A stretch of DNA of 64,000 bases from Panacagrimonas sp963975245 (GCA_963975245.1 CAXBFJ010000005.1:186001-250000), one strand, 5' to 3'; numbered from the stretch's first letter, positions 17,216 through 26,843 are shown. Numbers and translations: made by a program. Notes: generated from the sequence alone by a model not told the origin.

Positions 17216-17670
17216 GCAATGAAGATCAATTTCGGGTCACACGAAGCTTTGAAGAACTCAAGCCGCTGATCGAGTCCATTCCTTATGCGCGTTACATGAA
17301 TTTTTCGGTGATGCGTGATGGCGGCGATGTGGTGGTTTGCATGCCGTTCGGAGAATCCAGAATTGGCAACGCATCTCTTCGCGCGATCCATGGCGGCGCG
17401 CTCGGTGCCTTGATGGAATTCGCTGCTATTTGCCAGCTCCTGACCGTATCCGAAGTGGCCCGAGTCCCGAAAATTATCAGCAACACTGTTGAATACCTGC
17501 GATCCACTTCGCAGGTGGAGACTTTTGCGCGGGCCAGCATCACGCGTCGCGGCCGGCAGATTGCCAACGTCAAGACCATTGCTTATCAGAACGACATCAA
17601 CAAACCCGTGGCGACTGCCCGGGCCCACTTTCTCCTCGCGTCCAAAGCGAAGAACGAGGTTTCATCATGA
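17212..17670 (+). CDS. PaaI-type hotdog thioesterase (second of two inside leuCD)
   Basis: A 152-residue hotdog protein with a variant active site: IHGGALGALMEFAAICQLL, where the acid is Glu in MEFAA rather than Asp. Strands KIISNTVEYLRSTSQVETFARASITRRGRQIA follow the family pattern. It overlaps the previous gene and leuD by 4 bases at each end (ATGA both times). PaaI proteins act as tetramers or dimers, so the two neighbours might form a hetero-oligomer; that is inference. Function in or near leucine metabolism unknown. Confidence 0.8.
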   Translation: MSNEDQFRVTRSFEELKPLIESIPYARYMNFSVMRDGGDVVVCMPFGESRIGNASLRAIHGGALGALMEFAAICQLLTVSEVARVPKIISNTVEYLRSTSQVETFARASITRRGRQIANVKTIAYQNDINKPVATARAHFLLASKAKNEVSS

Positions 17671-18308
17671 GAGCTTTTAGCAAGATTACGGCCAAAGTCG
17701 CGCCGCTCGACCTGTCGAATGTCGATACGGATGCCATCATTCCCAAGCAGTTTCTGAAGTCCATCAACCGCACGGGTTTTGGTCCGTTCGCCTTCGATAA
17801 TTGGCGCTATCTGGACGAAGGTGATCTGGATACCGACCCCGCGACACGCAGGCCAAATCCGGACTTCTTCCTCAATCAGCCCCGATATCAGGGTGCCGAG
17901 ATTCTGCTTGCAAGAGAAAATTTTGGGTGCGGTTCATCGCGTGAGCATGCGGTGTGGGCACTGGACCAGGCTGGGTTCCGTGCGGTCATTGCGCCGAGCT
18001 TTGCGGATATCTTCTACAACAACAGCTTCAAATCCGGCTTCCTGCCGCTGGTGTTAAGCGATGCCCAACTTGATCAGTTGTTTGCCGAGCAAGCTGAGGA
18101 AGAGGGTTATGCGCTGACCATTGATTTGCCTGAACAGCTGGTTGTCACCCCAAGTGGTGATCGCATGCATTTCGAGATTGACGAGTTTCGCAAGAACTGC
18201 CTGATTCGCGGGCTCGATGAAATCGGCCTGACCCTGCAGAGAGCCGAAGACATCAAGGCCTACGAGGCTAAGCGGGCTGAACAGGCCCCGTGGTTGTTCG
18301 CGAGCTGA
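17667..18308 (+). CDS. leuD: 3-isopropylmalate dehydratase small subunit
   Basis: A 213-residue swivelling domain partner of LeuC. The signature FGCGSSREHAVWAL (about 92-105) and the N-terminal NVDTDAIIPKQFLK are present. Length is standard for the bacterial LeuD. The start overlaps the second thioesterase by 4 bases. LeuB follows after 60 bp. Confidence 0.97.
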   Translation: MRAFSKITAKVAPLDLSNVDTDAIIPKQFLKSINRTGFGPFAFDNWRYLDEGDLDTDPATRRPNPDFFLNQPRYQGAEILLARENFGCGSSREHAVWALDQAGFRAVIAPSFADIFYNNSFKSGFLPLVLSDAQLDQLFAEQAEEEGYALTIDLPEQLVVTPSGDRMHFEIDEFRKNCLIRGLDEIGLTLQRAEDIKAYEAKRAEQAPWLFAS

Positions 18309-18368
18309 TCCCGGTTTCAACACCCAAGCAGACCCACTTCCAGACTTTGCTGATTTGATCAATTACAC

Positions 18369-19442
18369 ATGAACAAGAAAATTCTGATTCTCCCCGGTGA
18401 TGGTATCGGCCCCGAAATCCTGACCCAGGCCGAGCGTGTGCTGGAAGTACTGCGCGCCAGTGGTGAGAAAATCGAATGGCGTCACGGCCTGCTCGGCGGC
18501 ATCGCCGTTGATCAGGAGGGTTCGCCTTATCCGGAGTCGACCCAGAAGGCAGCGCGTGAAGCGGATGCCATTCTCATGGGGGCCGTGGGCGGCCCCAAGT
18601 ACGACGAGCTTCCGCGCGAACTGCGACCGGAGCGCGGCATTCTGGGGATTCGCAAGGACCTGCAGCTGTTCGCTAATCTGAGGCCCGCGCTGGCCTATGA
18701 AGAACTGGCAGCAGCGTCTTCGCTCAAGCCCGAGGTCATTGCTGGTCTGGATATCCTGATTCTCAGGGAGCTCACCGGGGACATCTACTTTGGCGAACCG
18801 CGTGGACGACGCAAAACGGCTGAAGGTTTCGATGAGGGCTTCGACACCATGAAGTACAGCACGCCAGAAGTGGAGCGCATTGCGCGGGCCGGCTTTGAGG
18901 CGGCGCGCAAGCGCTCCGGCCGTCTCTGTAGCGTGGACAAGGAAAACGTGCTGGAAACCTCGCGTTTCTGGCGCGAGACGGTGATTCGCATCGGCGCCGA
19001 GTATCCGGATGTGGAACTCAGCCATATGTACGTGGATAACGCAGCCATGCAGCTGCTGAAGAATCCGCGGCAGTTCGATGTGATCGTGACCGGCAATATT
19101 TTCGGCGACATCCTGTCGGATGAAGCCTCGATGCTGGCAGGCTCCATCGGCATGCTGCCGTCGGCCTCGCTGGATGCGAACAACAAGGGTCTGTACGAGC
19201 CGATTCATGGCAGCGCGCCGGATATCGCTGGACAGGACAAGGCCAACCCGCTGGCCACCATCTTGTCCATTGCGATGATGTTCAAGTACAGCTTTGGTCA
19301 GAGCGATGTTTCGGATCGTATCGAGGCCGCTGTCAAGAAGGTGCTGCGAGACGGTTACCGCACGGGGGACATTGCCTTGCCGGGCGAGAAGGTGATCGGG
19401 ACTCAGGCCATGGGTGACGCCGTGGTCGCCGCACTCGGCTGA
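18369..19442 (+). CDS. leuB: 3-isopropylmalate dehydrogenase
   Basis: A 357-residue NAD-dependent oxidative decarboxylase that makes 2-oxoisocaproate, the leucine precursor. Substrate residues in ELTGDIYFGEPRG, the metal-binding aspartates in NIFGDILSDEASMLAGSIGM, and the nucleotide-site EPIHGSAPDIAG are all present. The asd gene starts 16 bp after its stop. Confidence 0.97.
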   Translation: MNKKILILPGDGIGPEILTQAERVLEVLRASGEKIEWRHGLLGGIAVDQEGSPYPESTQKAAREADAILMGAVGGPKYDELPRELRPERGILGIRKDLQLFANLRPALAYEELAAASSLKPEVIAGLDILILRELTGDIYFGEPRGRRKTAEGFDEGFDTMKYSTPEVERIARAGFEAARKRSGRLCSVDKENVLETSRFWRETVIRIGAEYPDVELSHMYVDNAAMQLLKNPRQFDVIVTGNIFGDILSDEASMLAGSIGMLPSASLDANNKGLYEPIHGSAPDIAGQDKANPLATILSIAMMFKYSFGQSDVSDRIEAAVKKVLRDGYRTGDIALPGEKVIGTQAMGDAVVAALG

Positions 19443-19458
19443 TCAGGGAGACAGAATA

Positions 19459-20574
19459 ATGACGATGAAGACAGGATTGGTCGGCTGGCGCGGCATGGTG
19501 GGCTCTGTACTGCTGCAGCGCATGGAACAGGAAAAGGACTTTGACCTGATCGAGCCACATTTTTTCAGCACCTCAAATGCAGGCGGAAAGGGGCCGGACG
19601 TGGGTGCCGGGGCGGGGACCCTGCTCGACGCAGGCAGTATTGATGCCCTGTCTTCGATGGACGTCATCATTTCCTGCCAGGGCGGTGACTACACCCAGGA
19701 GATTCACCCCAAATTGCGTGAAGCCGGTTGGAAGGGCTACTGGATTGATGCGGCCTCATCGCTGCGGATGAAAGACGATGCCACCATCATTCTGGATCCG
19801 GTCAATTACAAGCTGATTGAGCAGTCTCTGAACCAGGGTGTACGCGACTACATCGGTGGCAATTGCACCGTCAGCCTGATGCTGATGGGCCTGGGCGCTC
19901 TGTTCAGTGAAGGCCTGGTCGAATGGGCCACAGCCATGACCTATCAGGCGGCGAGCGGCGCTGGCGCGCAGAACATGCGCGAACTTTTGGCCCAGATGGG
20001 TTTTGTTCGCGATTCCGCGATCGAACTGCTGGACGACCCGGCCACCGCCATTCTGGACGTGGATGCCAAGGTCACCGAGATGATGCGCGACCCGGGCTTT
20101 CCGACAGAGCACTTCGGCGTGCCCCTGGCGGGCAGCCTGATTCCCTGGATCGACAAGCAGATGGACAATGGCCAGAGCCGCGAAGAATGGAAGGCGCAGG
20201 CCGAGTCCAACAAAATTCTCGGGCGCTCCGGTCAGCCCATTCCCTTGGATGGCATCTGTGTTCGTGTCGGGACCATGCGCTGTCACGCGCAGGCCCTGAC
20301 CATCAAACTCAATAAGGATGTGCCAGTTGCAGAGATCGAGTCCATGATCGCGGCCAGCAACCGGTGGGCAAAAGTGATTCCCAACACTCGCGACCAGTCC
20401 ATATCAGGGCTCAGTCCCGCGGTGGTGAGCGGTACGCTGGATATTCCGGTCGGACGCCTGCGCAAGCTCAATATGGGGCCCAGCTACCTCGGCGCATTTA
20501 CCTGCGGCGACCAATTACTGTGGGGCGCGGCCGAGCCTTTGCGCCGTATGCTGAGAATTCTCATCGACAATTGA
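19459..20574 (+). CDS. asd: aspartate-semialdehyde dehydrogenase
   Basis: A 371-residue NADPH enzyme converting aspartyl phosphate to aspartate semialdehyde for Lys, Met, Thr and diaminopimelate. GLVGWRGMVGSVL is the nucleotide-binding loop, GGNCTVSLML holds the nucleophile Cys, and RVGTMRCHAQALTIKL the substrate Arg/His region, the Gram-negative Asd type. The start ATG 19459 has AGGGAG at 8 bases; the frame extends further but overlaps leuB. It ends the leu operon. Confidence 0.97.
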   Translation: MTMKTGLVGWRGMVGSVLLQRMEQEKDFDLIEPHFFSTSNAGGKGPDVGAGAGTLLDAGSIDALSSMDVIISCQGGDYTQEIHPKLREAGWKGYWIDAASSLRMKDDATIILDPVNYKLIEQSLNQGVRDYIGGNCTVSLMLMGLGALFSEGLVEWATAMTYQAASGAGAQNMRELLAQMGFVRDSAIELLDDPATAILDVDAKVTEMMRDPGFPTEHFGVPLAGSLIPWIDKQMDNGQSREEWKAQAESNKILGRSGQPIPLDGICVRVGTMRCHAQALTIKLNKDVPVAEIESMIAASNRWAKVIPNTRDQSISGLSPAVVSGTLDIPVGRLRKLNMGPSYLGAFTCGDQLLWGAAEPLRRMLRILIDN

Positions 20575-20597
20575 TCCTCGCAAGGGTGTCGAGAGTG

Positions 20598-20627
20598 TTG
20601 GTTCAGGCCTCTTTATTCCTGTATAAA
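20598..20627 (+). promoter_or_regulatory. candidate sigma-70 promoter for fimV
   Basis: TTGGTT (20598-20603) and TATAAA (20622-20627) are separated by 18 bp, 75 bp upstream of the fimV start, in the 127-bp gap after asd. Confidence 0.45.
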
Positions 20628-20701
20628 AGGGTTTACAAGCCCTAGCTAAGGTAATTTCCGACACCGGGGGACTGCGTGGGGCGCGCGTCGAGGGAGTGAG
20701 T

Positions 20702-23206
20702 ATGTTGGGAAGATTGTCGGCCACGGCCGCCGTGTGTCTGTGGTGTATTGCCGGACCTGTACAAGCTCTCGGGCTTGGAGACATGCAGGTCAAGAGCGGA
20801 TTGGGTCAACGCCTGACGGCGGTGATTCCGTTCGACAGCCTGACGGCCGATGAGGCAGAAAGCATCCGTGTAAGTCTGGCGCGCAACGATCAGTTCGAAC
20901 AGGCTGGGCTGGAACGTTCCGCCTATCTCTCGTCTCTCAAATTTGAAGTCATTACCGATCAGGGCGCGCCGCGCATCGAGCTACGCAGCAATGAAATTGC
21001 GCGCGAGCCACTGATTCATGTTCTGGTCGAGGCGCGCACAGCAGGCGGGCCCCGCGTACTACGTCAGTACACCGTGTTTTTGGATCCTCCAGCGCAGCCG
21101 GTTGAACCCACGCCGGCGCCGCAGGTGATCAGCCAGCCTGTCCCGTCAGCGCCGCCGGTTTACGCCCCGACTCCTGAGATCACGACTCCCGCACCGGTGC
21201 CTGAGACAGAAGCCGCTGCCGCGCCGGTATGGGAGCCGGCTGAATCTGCACAAGCTGCACCACAGGTCGCCAGCACAGGCCCGACGGTTCATGGACCGAT
21301 TCAGGAAGGTGAGGCGCTGTGGGCTATTGCCAACAGCCGAAAGGCAGCCGGGGTCGGACAAAGCCAGGCCATGCTGGCGATTTACGAAGCCAATCGCAGT
21401 GCGTTTCTCAACAACAACATCAATGTTCTGCGAAAGGGCGTCACGCTTGAGATTCCGTCCGAAGCGCAAATGCGCGCCATCAGCGAATCGGCGGCCGTGC
21501 AGCGGTTGGCCCAACTTCGCTCCCCGACACCGCTCGCTAAAGCGCCTGCTGCCGTAGACCCGGCCCCGGTGGAGCCCCTGCCGGAACCGAGCGCGACGCC
21601 TCCGGTTGTTGATCCAGCAAGCGATACAAGCACAGCCACTGAGGTGGAGGCCGCATCGGTACCAGGCGAAGCAGCAAAGGCCGCGGAATCGGCATCTGTT
21701 GATGCATCTGACCAGGCCTCAAGCGCCACCATTACGGGGGACCCCGGCAGCGCTGAGACGTCTGAAACCCAAACTGCACCGATTGTCAGCACCGCGGAAG
21801 CTGAAGCTAGCGACGACCAGGCCAAGGATGCAGCCGCAGGCGAGAAGGCACCATGGACGCCTCCGGCCGAAACGGAAGTGAGTGATCCTGCGGTAGCGGG
21901 GCAGGCCGAGCCTGTTGAGGCAAGCAATGCTGAAGTCGAAGCCGGAGACCTGGAGGCAGAACTGGCGGACGAGTTCCCCTTGGAGCCTGATACGCGTGCA
22001 CCGCTGCTCGGCAAGCTCTGGATTGCAATGATCGCGCTCATTGCACTGATCGCGGCATTGTTTGGCATTTCATCAATGCGCAAGGCGCGGGAGCAACGGG
22101 CACAGCGCGAGTACGAACAAGCCTTGGGGCAGGCCTACGAAGGTAAGGCACCACCAAAGTCCGGGCTAGCAGAAGGTGCCGCCATGGCGGCGGCCGCAGC
22201 TGCGACCGCCTCCCAGGCACACTCTTCGGATTCGGCCCGGGCTGAACTCGAACGGATGGATCGGGCGCTGGACGAAGACGCCACTGAGCAGCCGCCTGAG
22301 TCCGAACTAGATGAAGACATCACGGGACCCTATGACCCGGAATCCGGTGACGGCATTCTCAGCGCCTCGGCCGAGGTCGACCTTGGTGAGAATGATCCGG
22401 TTTCGGAAGCAGACTTCCATCTTGCTTATGGCTTGTATGACGAAGCCGCCATCATGCTCAAGCGAGCCGCTGAGGCTGAGCCGGAGCGGACCGATATTCG
22501 CGTCAAGCTGGCCGAAACCTATTTTGCTGCGGGTGACGCGCAGAATTTTGCACAGGCAGCGGAGCCGCTGAAGGAAGAGCTGGACGCCAAGGAGTGGGGC
22601 AAACTCGCCATCATGGGGCGTCAGTTGTGCCCTGGCGTCGCCCTATTTGCTTCAGATGCTGGCGATGCCGACGGCATGTCAGTTGATTTGAGTTTTGATG
22701 ACGTGCTGTCAGGCAGTTCAGCGCCGGGCGAAGTTGATGAAGGACTTGAATTCAAGCTCGAAGAACTCGAATTGCCGACGGCTCCTTCTTCAGAAGAGCG
22801 TTCAGCGCGCGAGTCTGACAGCAACGACCTTGAGTTCGACCTCGGTGAGTTCGAACTGGGCGGTAATGATCAGGACGATCAGTCTCAGCTCGTGCCAGAA
22901 GCGGGTCAGGTCAAGGCCAAGGATTTTGACTTGAGTGACTCAGATCTGGGCGGGCCAGGGGACAATTCCCTGGATATCAGCTTTGATGAGATTGATGCCG
23001 GTCTGCTCGGTGACGAAGCGCAGGAAAGCGATGGCGGCGGGAGCGACGATGGTGGCGATGCCGGAACCAAGCTGGATCTGGCACGAGCCTACGTCGAGAT
23101 GGGCGACTCTCAGATGGCCCGCAGTCTTCTGGACGAAGTTGATGCCAGTGGCGATGACGAGCAGAAAAAGGAAGCGGCTGAGTTGCGTGGGCGTCTGTCT
23201 GAGTAG
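20702..23206 (+). CDS. fimV: FimV/HubP-family polar landmark protein
   Basis: An 834-residue inner-membrane protein involved in twitching motility and polar organisation in Pseudomonas and Vibrio relatives. A signal peptide (1-23) precedes the FimV N-terminal domain (LGLGDMQVKSGLGQRL), a LysM peptidoglycan-binding segment at about 200-260, a long acidic Ala/Pro/Glu-rich linker, one membrane span (IAMIALIALIAALFGI, about 440-460), a very acidic cytoplasmic region and the C-terminal TPR-like FimV domain (LDLARAYVEMGD to the end). ATG 20702 fits the GAGGGA better than the GTG 6 bases earlier. Position before truA is as in Pseudomonas. Confidence 0.92.
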   Translation: MLGRLSATAAVCLWCIAGPVQALGLGDMQVKSGLGQRLTAVIPFDSLTADEAESIRVSLARNDQFEQAGLERSAYLSSLKFEVITDQGAPRIELRSNEIAREPLIHVLVEARTAGGPRVLRQYTVFLDPPAQPVEPTPAPQVISQPVPSAPPVYAPTPEITTPAPVPETEAAAAPVWEPAESAQAAPQVASTGPTVHGPIQEGEALWAIANSRKAAGVGQSQAMLAIYEANRSAFLNNNINVLRKGVTLEIPSEAQMRAISESAAVQRLAQLRSPTPLAKAPAAVDPAPVEPLPEPSATPPVVDPASDTSTATEVEAASVPGEAAKAAESASVDASDQASSATITGDPGSAETSETQTAPIVSTAEAEASDDQAKDAAAGEKAPWTPPAETEVSDPAVAGQAEPVEASNAEVEAGDLEAELADEFPLEPDTRAPLLGKLWIAMIALIALIAALFGISSMRKAREQRAQREYEQALGQAYEGKAPPKSGLAEGAAMAAAAAATASQAHSSDSARAELERMDRALDEDATEQPPESELDEDITGPYDPESGDGILSASAEVDLGENDPVSEADFHLAYGLYDEAAIMLKRAAEAEPERTDIRVKLAETYFAAGDAQNFAQAAEPLKEELDAKEWGKLAIMGRQLCPGVALFASDAGDADGMSVDLSFDDVLSGSSAPGEVDEGLEFKLEELELPTAPSSEERSARESDSNDLEFDLGEFELGGNDQDDQSQLVPEAGQVKAKDFDLSDSDLGGPGDNSLDISFDEIDAGLLGDEAQESDGGGSDDGGDAGTKLDLARAYVEMGDSQMARSLLDEVDASGDDEQKKEAAELRGRLSE

Positions 23207-23232
23207 CCTGAATATTCGGTCTGTTTTGATCT

Positions 23233-24033
23233 GTGGAGCGTCCTGAGCCGCGCCCGGTACGCTGGGCGGCAGGCGTTGAATATTGCGGGACGAACTTCAG
23301 CGGCTGGCAGATTCAGACCCACGCGGCCTCAATTCAGGAACAGCTTGAGGCCGCGTTGAGCCGGGTTGCTGACCAGCCCATTTCAACCGTGGCGGCGGGT
23401 CGCACCGATGCAGGCGTTCATGCCCGCGGTCAGGTGGTGCATTTTGACAGCACCGCCTTGCGTACACCCAATGCCTGGATGCTGGGCGCCAATACCGTCC
23501 TTGGCAAGGAGATTTCGCTGCGCTGGGTCAAACAGGTGCCCGACCGCTTTCATGCCCGCTTTTCAGCCACAGGGCGTCAGTACCGCTACCTCATTCACAA
23601 TGATCGCGCCAGGTCGGCATTGCTCCATGGGCGAGCGGCCTGGGAGTCAAAACATCTGGATGAGCAGGCCATGCACCGGGCAGCGCAGGCACTGGTGGGA
23701 CGTCACGATTTCAGTGGTTTTCGAGGTGCCGCCTGTGAGGCCAGCAATCCGGTTCGTCACATGCGAAAGGTGTCGGTGACACGAGAAGGCAGCGTGATCT
23801 CAATCGAGGTGTCGGCGAATGCGTTTCTTCTGCACATGGTGCGCAACATTTCAGGCAGCCTGATGGAAGTGGGTTGTGGTCGCCGCGAGGAAGCCTGGAT
23901 CGCTAAGATTCTGGCCTCAGGCCAACGCAGCCTGGCCGGCAGGACTGCACCTCCGAGCGGTTTGTATTTCACTGCGGTGGAATATCCAGCAGAATTCGCG
24001 ATTCCCCAAGCTCAGGCATTCGCCTTGGCCTGA
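23233..24033 (+). CDS. truA: tRNA pseudouridine(38-40) synthase
   Basis: A 266-residue TruA. The catalytic Asp is in AAGRTDAGVHARGQVVHF (Asp about 58) and the second signature is VGRHDFSGFRGAACEASNPVR. Length is normal. The start is GTG 23233, which begins 26 bp after the fimV stop; no closer ATG fits. It modifies the anticodon stem-loop of several tRNAs. Confidence 0.96.
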   Translation: MERPEPRPVRWAAGVEYCGTNFSGWQIQTHAASIQEQLEAALSRVADQPISTVAAGRTDAGVHARGQVVHFDSTALRTPNAWMLGANTVLGKEISLRWVKQVPDRFHARFSATGRQYRYLIHNDRARSALLHGRAAWESKHLDEQAMHRAAQALVGRHDFSGFRGAACEASNPVRHMRKVSVTREGSVISIEVSANAFLLHMVRNISGSLMEVGCGRREEAWIAKILASGQRSLAGRTAPPSGLYFTAVEYPAEFAIPQAQAFALA

Positions 24034-24057
24034 TTGAACCTGGAATGGGACGCATCC

Positions 24058-24723
24058 ATGGATCGTGACGCCAGTCACCGAAGCCTTCATCGCACGCGAA
24101 TCAAGTTTTGCGGCATAACGCGCCAGCAGGACCTGGATGACGCAATTCGCCTGGGTGTGGATGCTCTTGGCTTCGTCTGCGTGCCAGGCAGCAAACGATA
24201 CCTTTCTCCAGCCGATGCAGGGCAGCTGCGTGCACGGATGTCCCCCATGGTGACATCCGTGCTACTGCTCAGCGATGCGCCGCGTGAGGCCGTGCTCAAA
24301 GCTCTGGAACAGGTCAAGCCGGATCTGATTCAGTTCCATGGCTCAGAGTCGCCCGACTTTTGCGATTCCTTTGACTGCGGCTACATCAAGGCAGTGTCCG
24401 TGCATCAGGAGTCCGATGTTCGCACCGCTGTTGAGCGCTATCCTGGCGCCAAGGCGTTGCTGCTGGACGCGCCTTTGCAAAATGGCCTGGGCGGAACCGG
24501 CACTTCCTTCGATTGGACCCTGATCCCGCGAGACCTGCCGACGCCAATTATCCTTGCAGGCGGTCTCAACCCTGAAAATGTAGGCCGGGCCGTTAGAATG
24601 GCGCCCCTTTTTGCAGTTGACGTGTCCAGCGGAATTGAATCAGCACCCGGCGTGAAAGATCTCAGGCAGATGCAAGGCTTCGTGCGGGCGGTTCAATTGG
24701 CGGACGACAAACGATCTCGATGA
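24058..24723 (+). CDS. trpF: phosphoribosylanthranilate isomerase
   Basis: A 221-residue beta/alpha barrel enzyme of tryptophan synthesis. KFCGITRQQDLDDAIRLG carries the catalytic Cys, LLLDAP the Asp, and AGGLNPENV plus DVSSGIE the phosphate-binding loops. ATG 24058 with GGAATGGGA upstream is preferred over a TTG immediately after the truA stop. It overlaps trpB by 4 bases (ATGA). Confidence 0.95.
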   Translation: MDRDASHRSLHRTRIKFCGITRQQDLDDAIRLGVDALGFVCVPGSKRYLSPADAGQLRARMSPMVTSVLLLSDAPREAVLKALEQVKPDLIQFHGSESPDFCDSFDCGYIKAVSVHQESDVRTAVERYPGAKALLLDAPLQNGLGGTGTSFDWTLIPRDLPTPIILAGGLNPENVGRAVRMAPLFAVDVSSGIESAPGVKDLRQMQGFVRAVQLADDKRSR

Positions 24724-25922
24724 ATTATTCAGAATTTCCAGATAGCCGCGGGCACTTCGGTGTGTTCGGTGGCCGCTTCGTTTCAGAAACCCTGATGGAG
24801 CCCTTGCGTCAGCTCGAAGAAGCTTACGCAAGACTCAAGACTGATCCGGACTTCCGGGCTGAGCTTGATGACGACCTGCGTCACTACGTAGGCCGGCCTT
24901 CACCGCTGTACCACGCGCGCCGTCTGACCCGTGCCTGGGGCGGGGCGCAAATCTGGCTCAAGCGCGAAGACCTGAATCACACTGGCGCCCATAAGATCAA
25001 CAACACGGTGGGGCAAGCCTTGCTGGCCAAGCACCTTGGAAAGACGCGCATCATTGCCGAGACAGGCGCCGGTCAGCACGGCGTCGCCAGTGCCACCATC
25101 GCCGCCCGGCTCGGTCTGAAATGCGTGGTCTACATGGGCATTGATGATGTTGAGCGCCAGTCTCCCAATGTCTACCGAATGAAATTGCTCGGCGCAGAAG
25201 TGGTGCCGGTGCGCAGCGGGACACGTACCCTCAAAGACGCGCTGAATGAAGCGATGCGCGATTGGGTGACCAATGTCGACGACACGTTCTATGTCATCGG
25301 CACGGTGGCCGGCCCCCACCCGTATCCTATGCTGGTGCGCGATTTCAACAGCATCGTCGGTCGCGAGGTCATTGAGCAGTCTCGCCAGCAGATTGGTCGC
25401 CTCCCGGACCTGCTCACTGCCTGTGTCGGCGGCGGCTCCAACGCCATCGGGCTGTTTCATCCCATGCTGGAGTTTCCAGAGGTTGAGATGGTCGGCGTAG
25501 AGGCGGGCGGGGACGGTGTCGAATCAGGCCGCCATGCCGCGCCGCTATCTGCCGGAAAATCGGGTGTGCTGCATGGGAATCGCACCTATGTCATGTCCGA
25601 CGACAACGGCCAGATCATGGGCACGCATTCCGTTTCAGCGGGCCTGGATTACCCCGGTGTCGGTCCGGAACACGCATGGCTCAAGGATCTGGGTCGGGTG
25701 CGTTACACCGCCGTGACCGATGATCAGGCCATCGCGGCCTTCCACGAGCTGGCGCACGTCGAAGGCATTATTCCGGCTCTGGAGTCGTCTCACGCCTTGG
25801 CCTATGCCAAATCCATTGCGGCTGATATGAGCTCAGAAAAGCATATCGTCGTGAATCTATCCGGGCGCGGCGACAAGGATATCTTCACCATTGCCAAGCG
25901 CGAAGGGGTGGAGTTGACCTGA
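24720..25922 (+). CDS. trpB: tryptophan synthase beta chain
   Basis: A 400-residue PLP enzyme condensing indole and serine. The PLP lysine is in NHTGAHKINN, the phosphate loop in CVGGGSNAIGLFH, and the C-terminal GRGDKDI binds the ring nitrogen region. A 99-bp gap with a hairpin separates it from trpA, in contrast to the tight coupling of most trpBA pairs. Confidence 0.97.
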   Translation: MNYSEFPDSRGHFGVFGGRFVSETLMEPLRQLEEAYARLKTDPDFRAELDDDLRHYVGRPSPLYHARRLTRAWGGAQIWLKREDLNHTGAHKINNTVGQALLAKHLGKTRIIAETGAGQHGVASATIAARLGLKCVVYMGIDDVERQSPNVYRMKLLGAEVVPVRSGTRTLKDALNEAMRDWVTNVDDTFYVIGTVAGPHPYPMLVRDFNSIVGREVIEQSRQQIGRLPDLLTACVGGGSNAIGLFHPMLEFPEVEMVGVEAGGDGVESGRHAAPLSAGKSGVLHGNRTYVMSDDNGQIMGTHSVSAGLDYPGVGPEHAWLKDLGRVRYTAVTDDQAIAAFHELAHVEGIIPALESSHALAYAKSIAADMSSEKHIVVNLSGRGDKDIFTIAKREGVELT

Positions 25923-25939
25923 ACTTTCCTGTTTATTTC

Positions 25940-25955
25940 CATGCCTGCGGGCATG
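25940..25955 (+). terminator. hairpin in the trpB-trpA gap
   Basis: CATGCC-TGCG-GGCATG is a perfect 6-bp stem with a 4-base loop, 18 bp after the trpB stop. There is no T-run, so it may pause polymerase or protect mRNA rather than terminate. Confidence 0.4.
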
Positions 25956-26021
25956 ACTGAATCTGTTTCTTCTGCAGCCTGATTTCAGAATTCTGAACCT
26001 GACTGCCGCTACACGAGTGAT

Positions 26022-26843
26022 GTGTTCTTGAGCCGAATAGCCCCTAAATTTGAAACTCTGAAGTCCGCTGGTCGCAAGGCGCTGATTCCCTACATAACCG
26101 CGGGTGACCCGCACCCTGATTACACCGTAGGACTGATGCATGCACTGGTATCCGCCGGCGCAGACATCCTTGAACTCGGTATTCCGTTTTCTGATCCCAT
26201 GGCCGATGGCCCAGTGATTCAGCTGGCCTGTGAGCGAGCGCTCAAGCATCACACCTCGCTACAGATGGTCGTGGATATGGTGAAGCAGTTCCGGCAGCAG
26301 GATGCAGATACGCCTGTGGTACTGATGGGCTACCTGAACCCCATTGAAATCATGGGGCTGGAACGGTTTTCGAAATCCGCCAGCGAAGCCGGCATTGATG
26401 GTGTCCTGATCGTGGATCTGGCAGTGGAAGAGGCGCCTGAATATGTTCCCACGCTCAAAAAGCATGGTCTGGACAGCATTTTCCTGTTGGCACCCACCAG
26501 TCCGGAAGCGCGAATCCGAGCCGCCGCGGAGCTGGCGGGCGGCTATCTGTACTATGTCTCGCTCAAGGGCGTTACCGGCGCGGCCAATCTGGACCTTGAA
26601 AGCGTGAGCCAGAAGATGGCGGAGATACGCAGGTCGACCGATCTGCCGGTTGCCGTCGGGTTCGGCATTCGCGATGCGCAAACTGCGCGTTCTGTAGCTG
26701 GAATCGCAGACGGCGTGGTGGTCGGGAGTGCGCTTGTTTCGGAGATTCAGCGCAATGCAGAAACGCCTGGAGAGCTGCCTGATCGGCTCGCGGCCAAGTT
26801 GCGCCCGCTTCGTGAAGCCATGGACCAGGGCAGTGTCGGATAA
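26022..26843 (+). CDS. trpA: tryptophan synthase alpha chain
   Basis: A 273-residue TIM barrel that cleaves indole-3-glycerol phosphate. The catalytic Glu lies in ELGIPFSDPMADGP and the Asp in DGVLIVDL; GFGIRDAQTA is the phosphate loop. The start is weak: GTG 26022 or TTG 26028 (MSRIAPKF), with no good ribosome site, so the alpha subunit may be initiated less well than beta. A second trp enzyme set (trpE, D, C) is not in the window. Confidence 0.95.
   Translation: MFLSRIAPKFETLKSAGRKALIPYITAGDPHPDYTVGLMHALVSAGADILELGIPFSDPMADGPVIQLACERALKHHTSLQMVVDMVKQFRQQDADTPVVLMGYLNPIEIMGLERFSKSASEAGIDGVLIVDLAVEEAPEYVPTLKKHGLDSIFLLAPTSPEARIRAAAELAGGYLYYVSLKGVTGAANLDLESVSQKMAEIRRSTDLPVAVGFGIRDAQTARSVAGIADGVVVGSALVSEIQRNAETPGELPDRLAAKLRPLREAMDQGSVG

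Noticed and set aside
21382..22083. Leftward 233-codon open frame inside fimV
   Set aside because: It is the antisense of the Ala/Pro/Glu-rich linker; its serine and alanine bias is a mirror of that composition.
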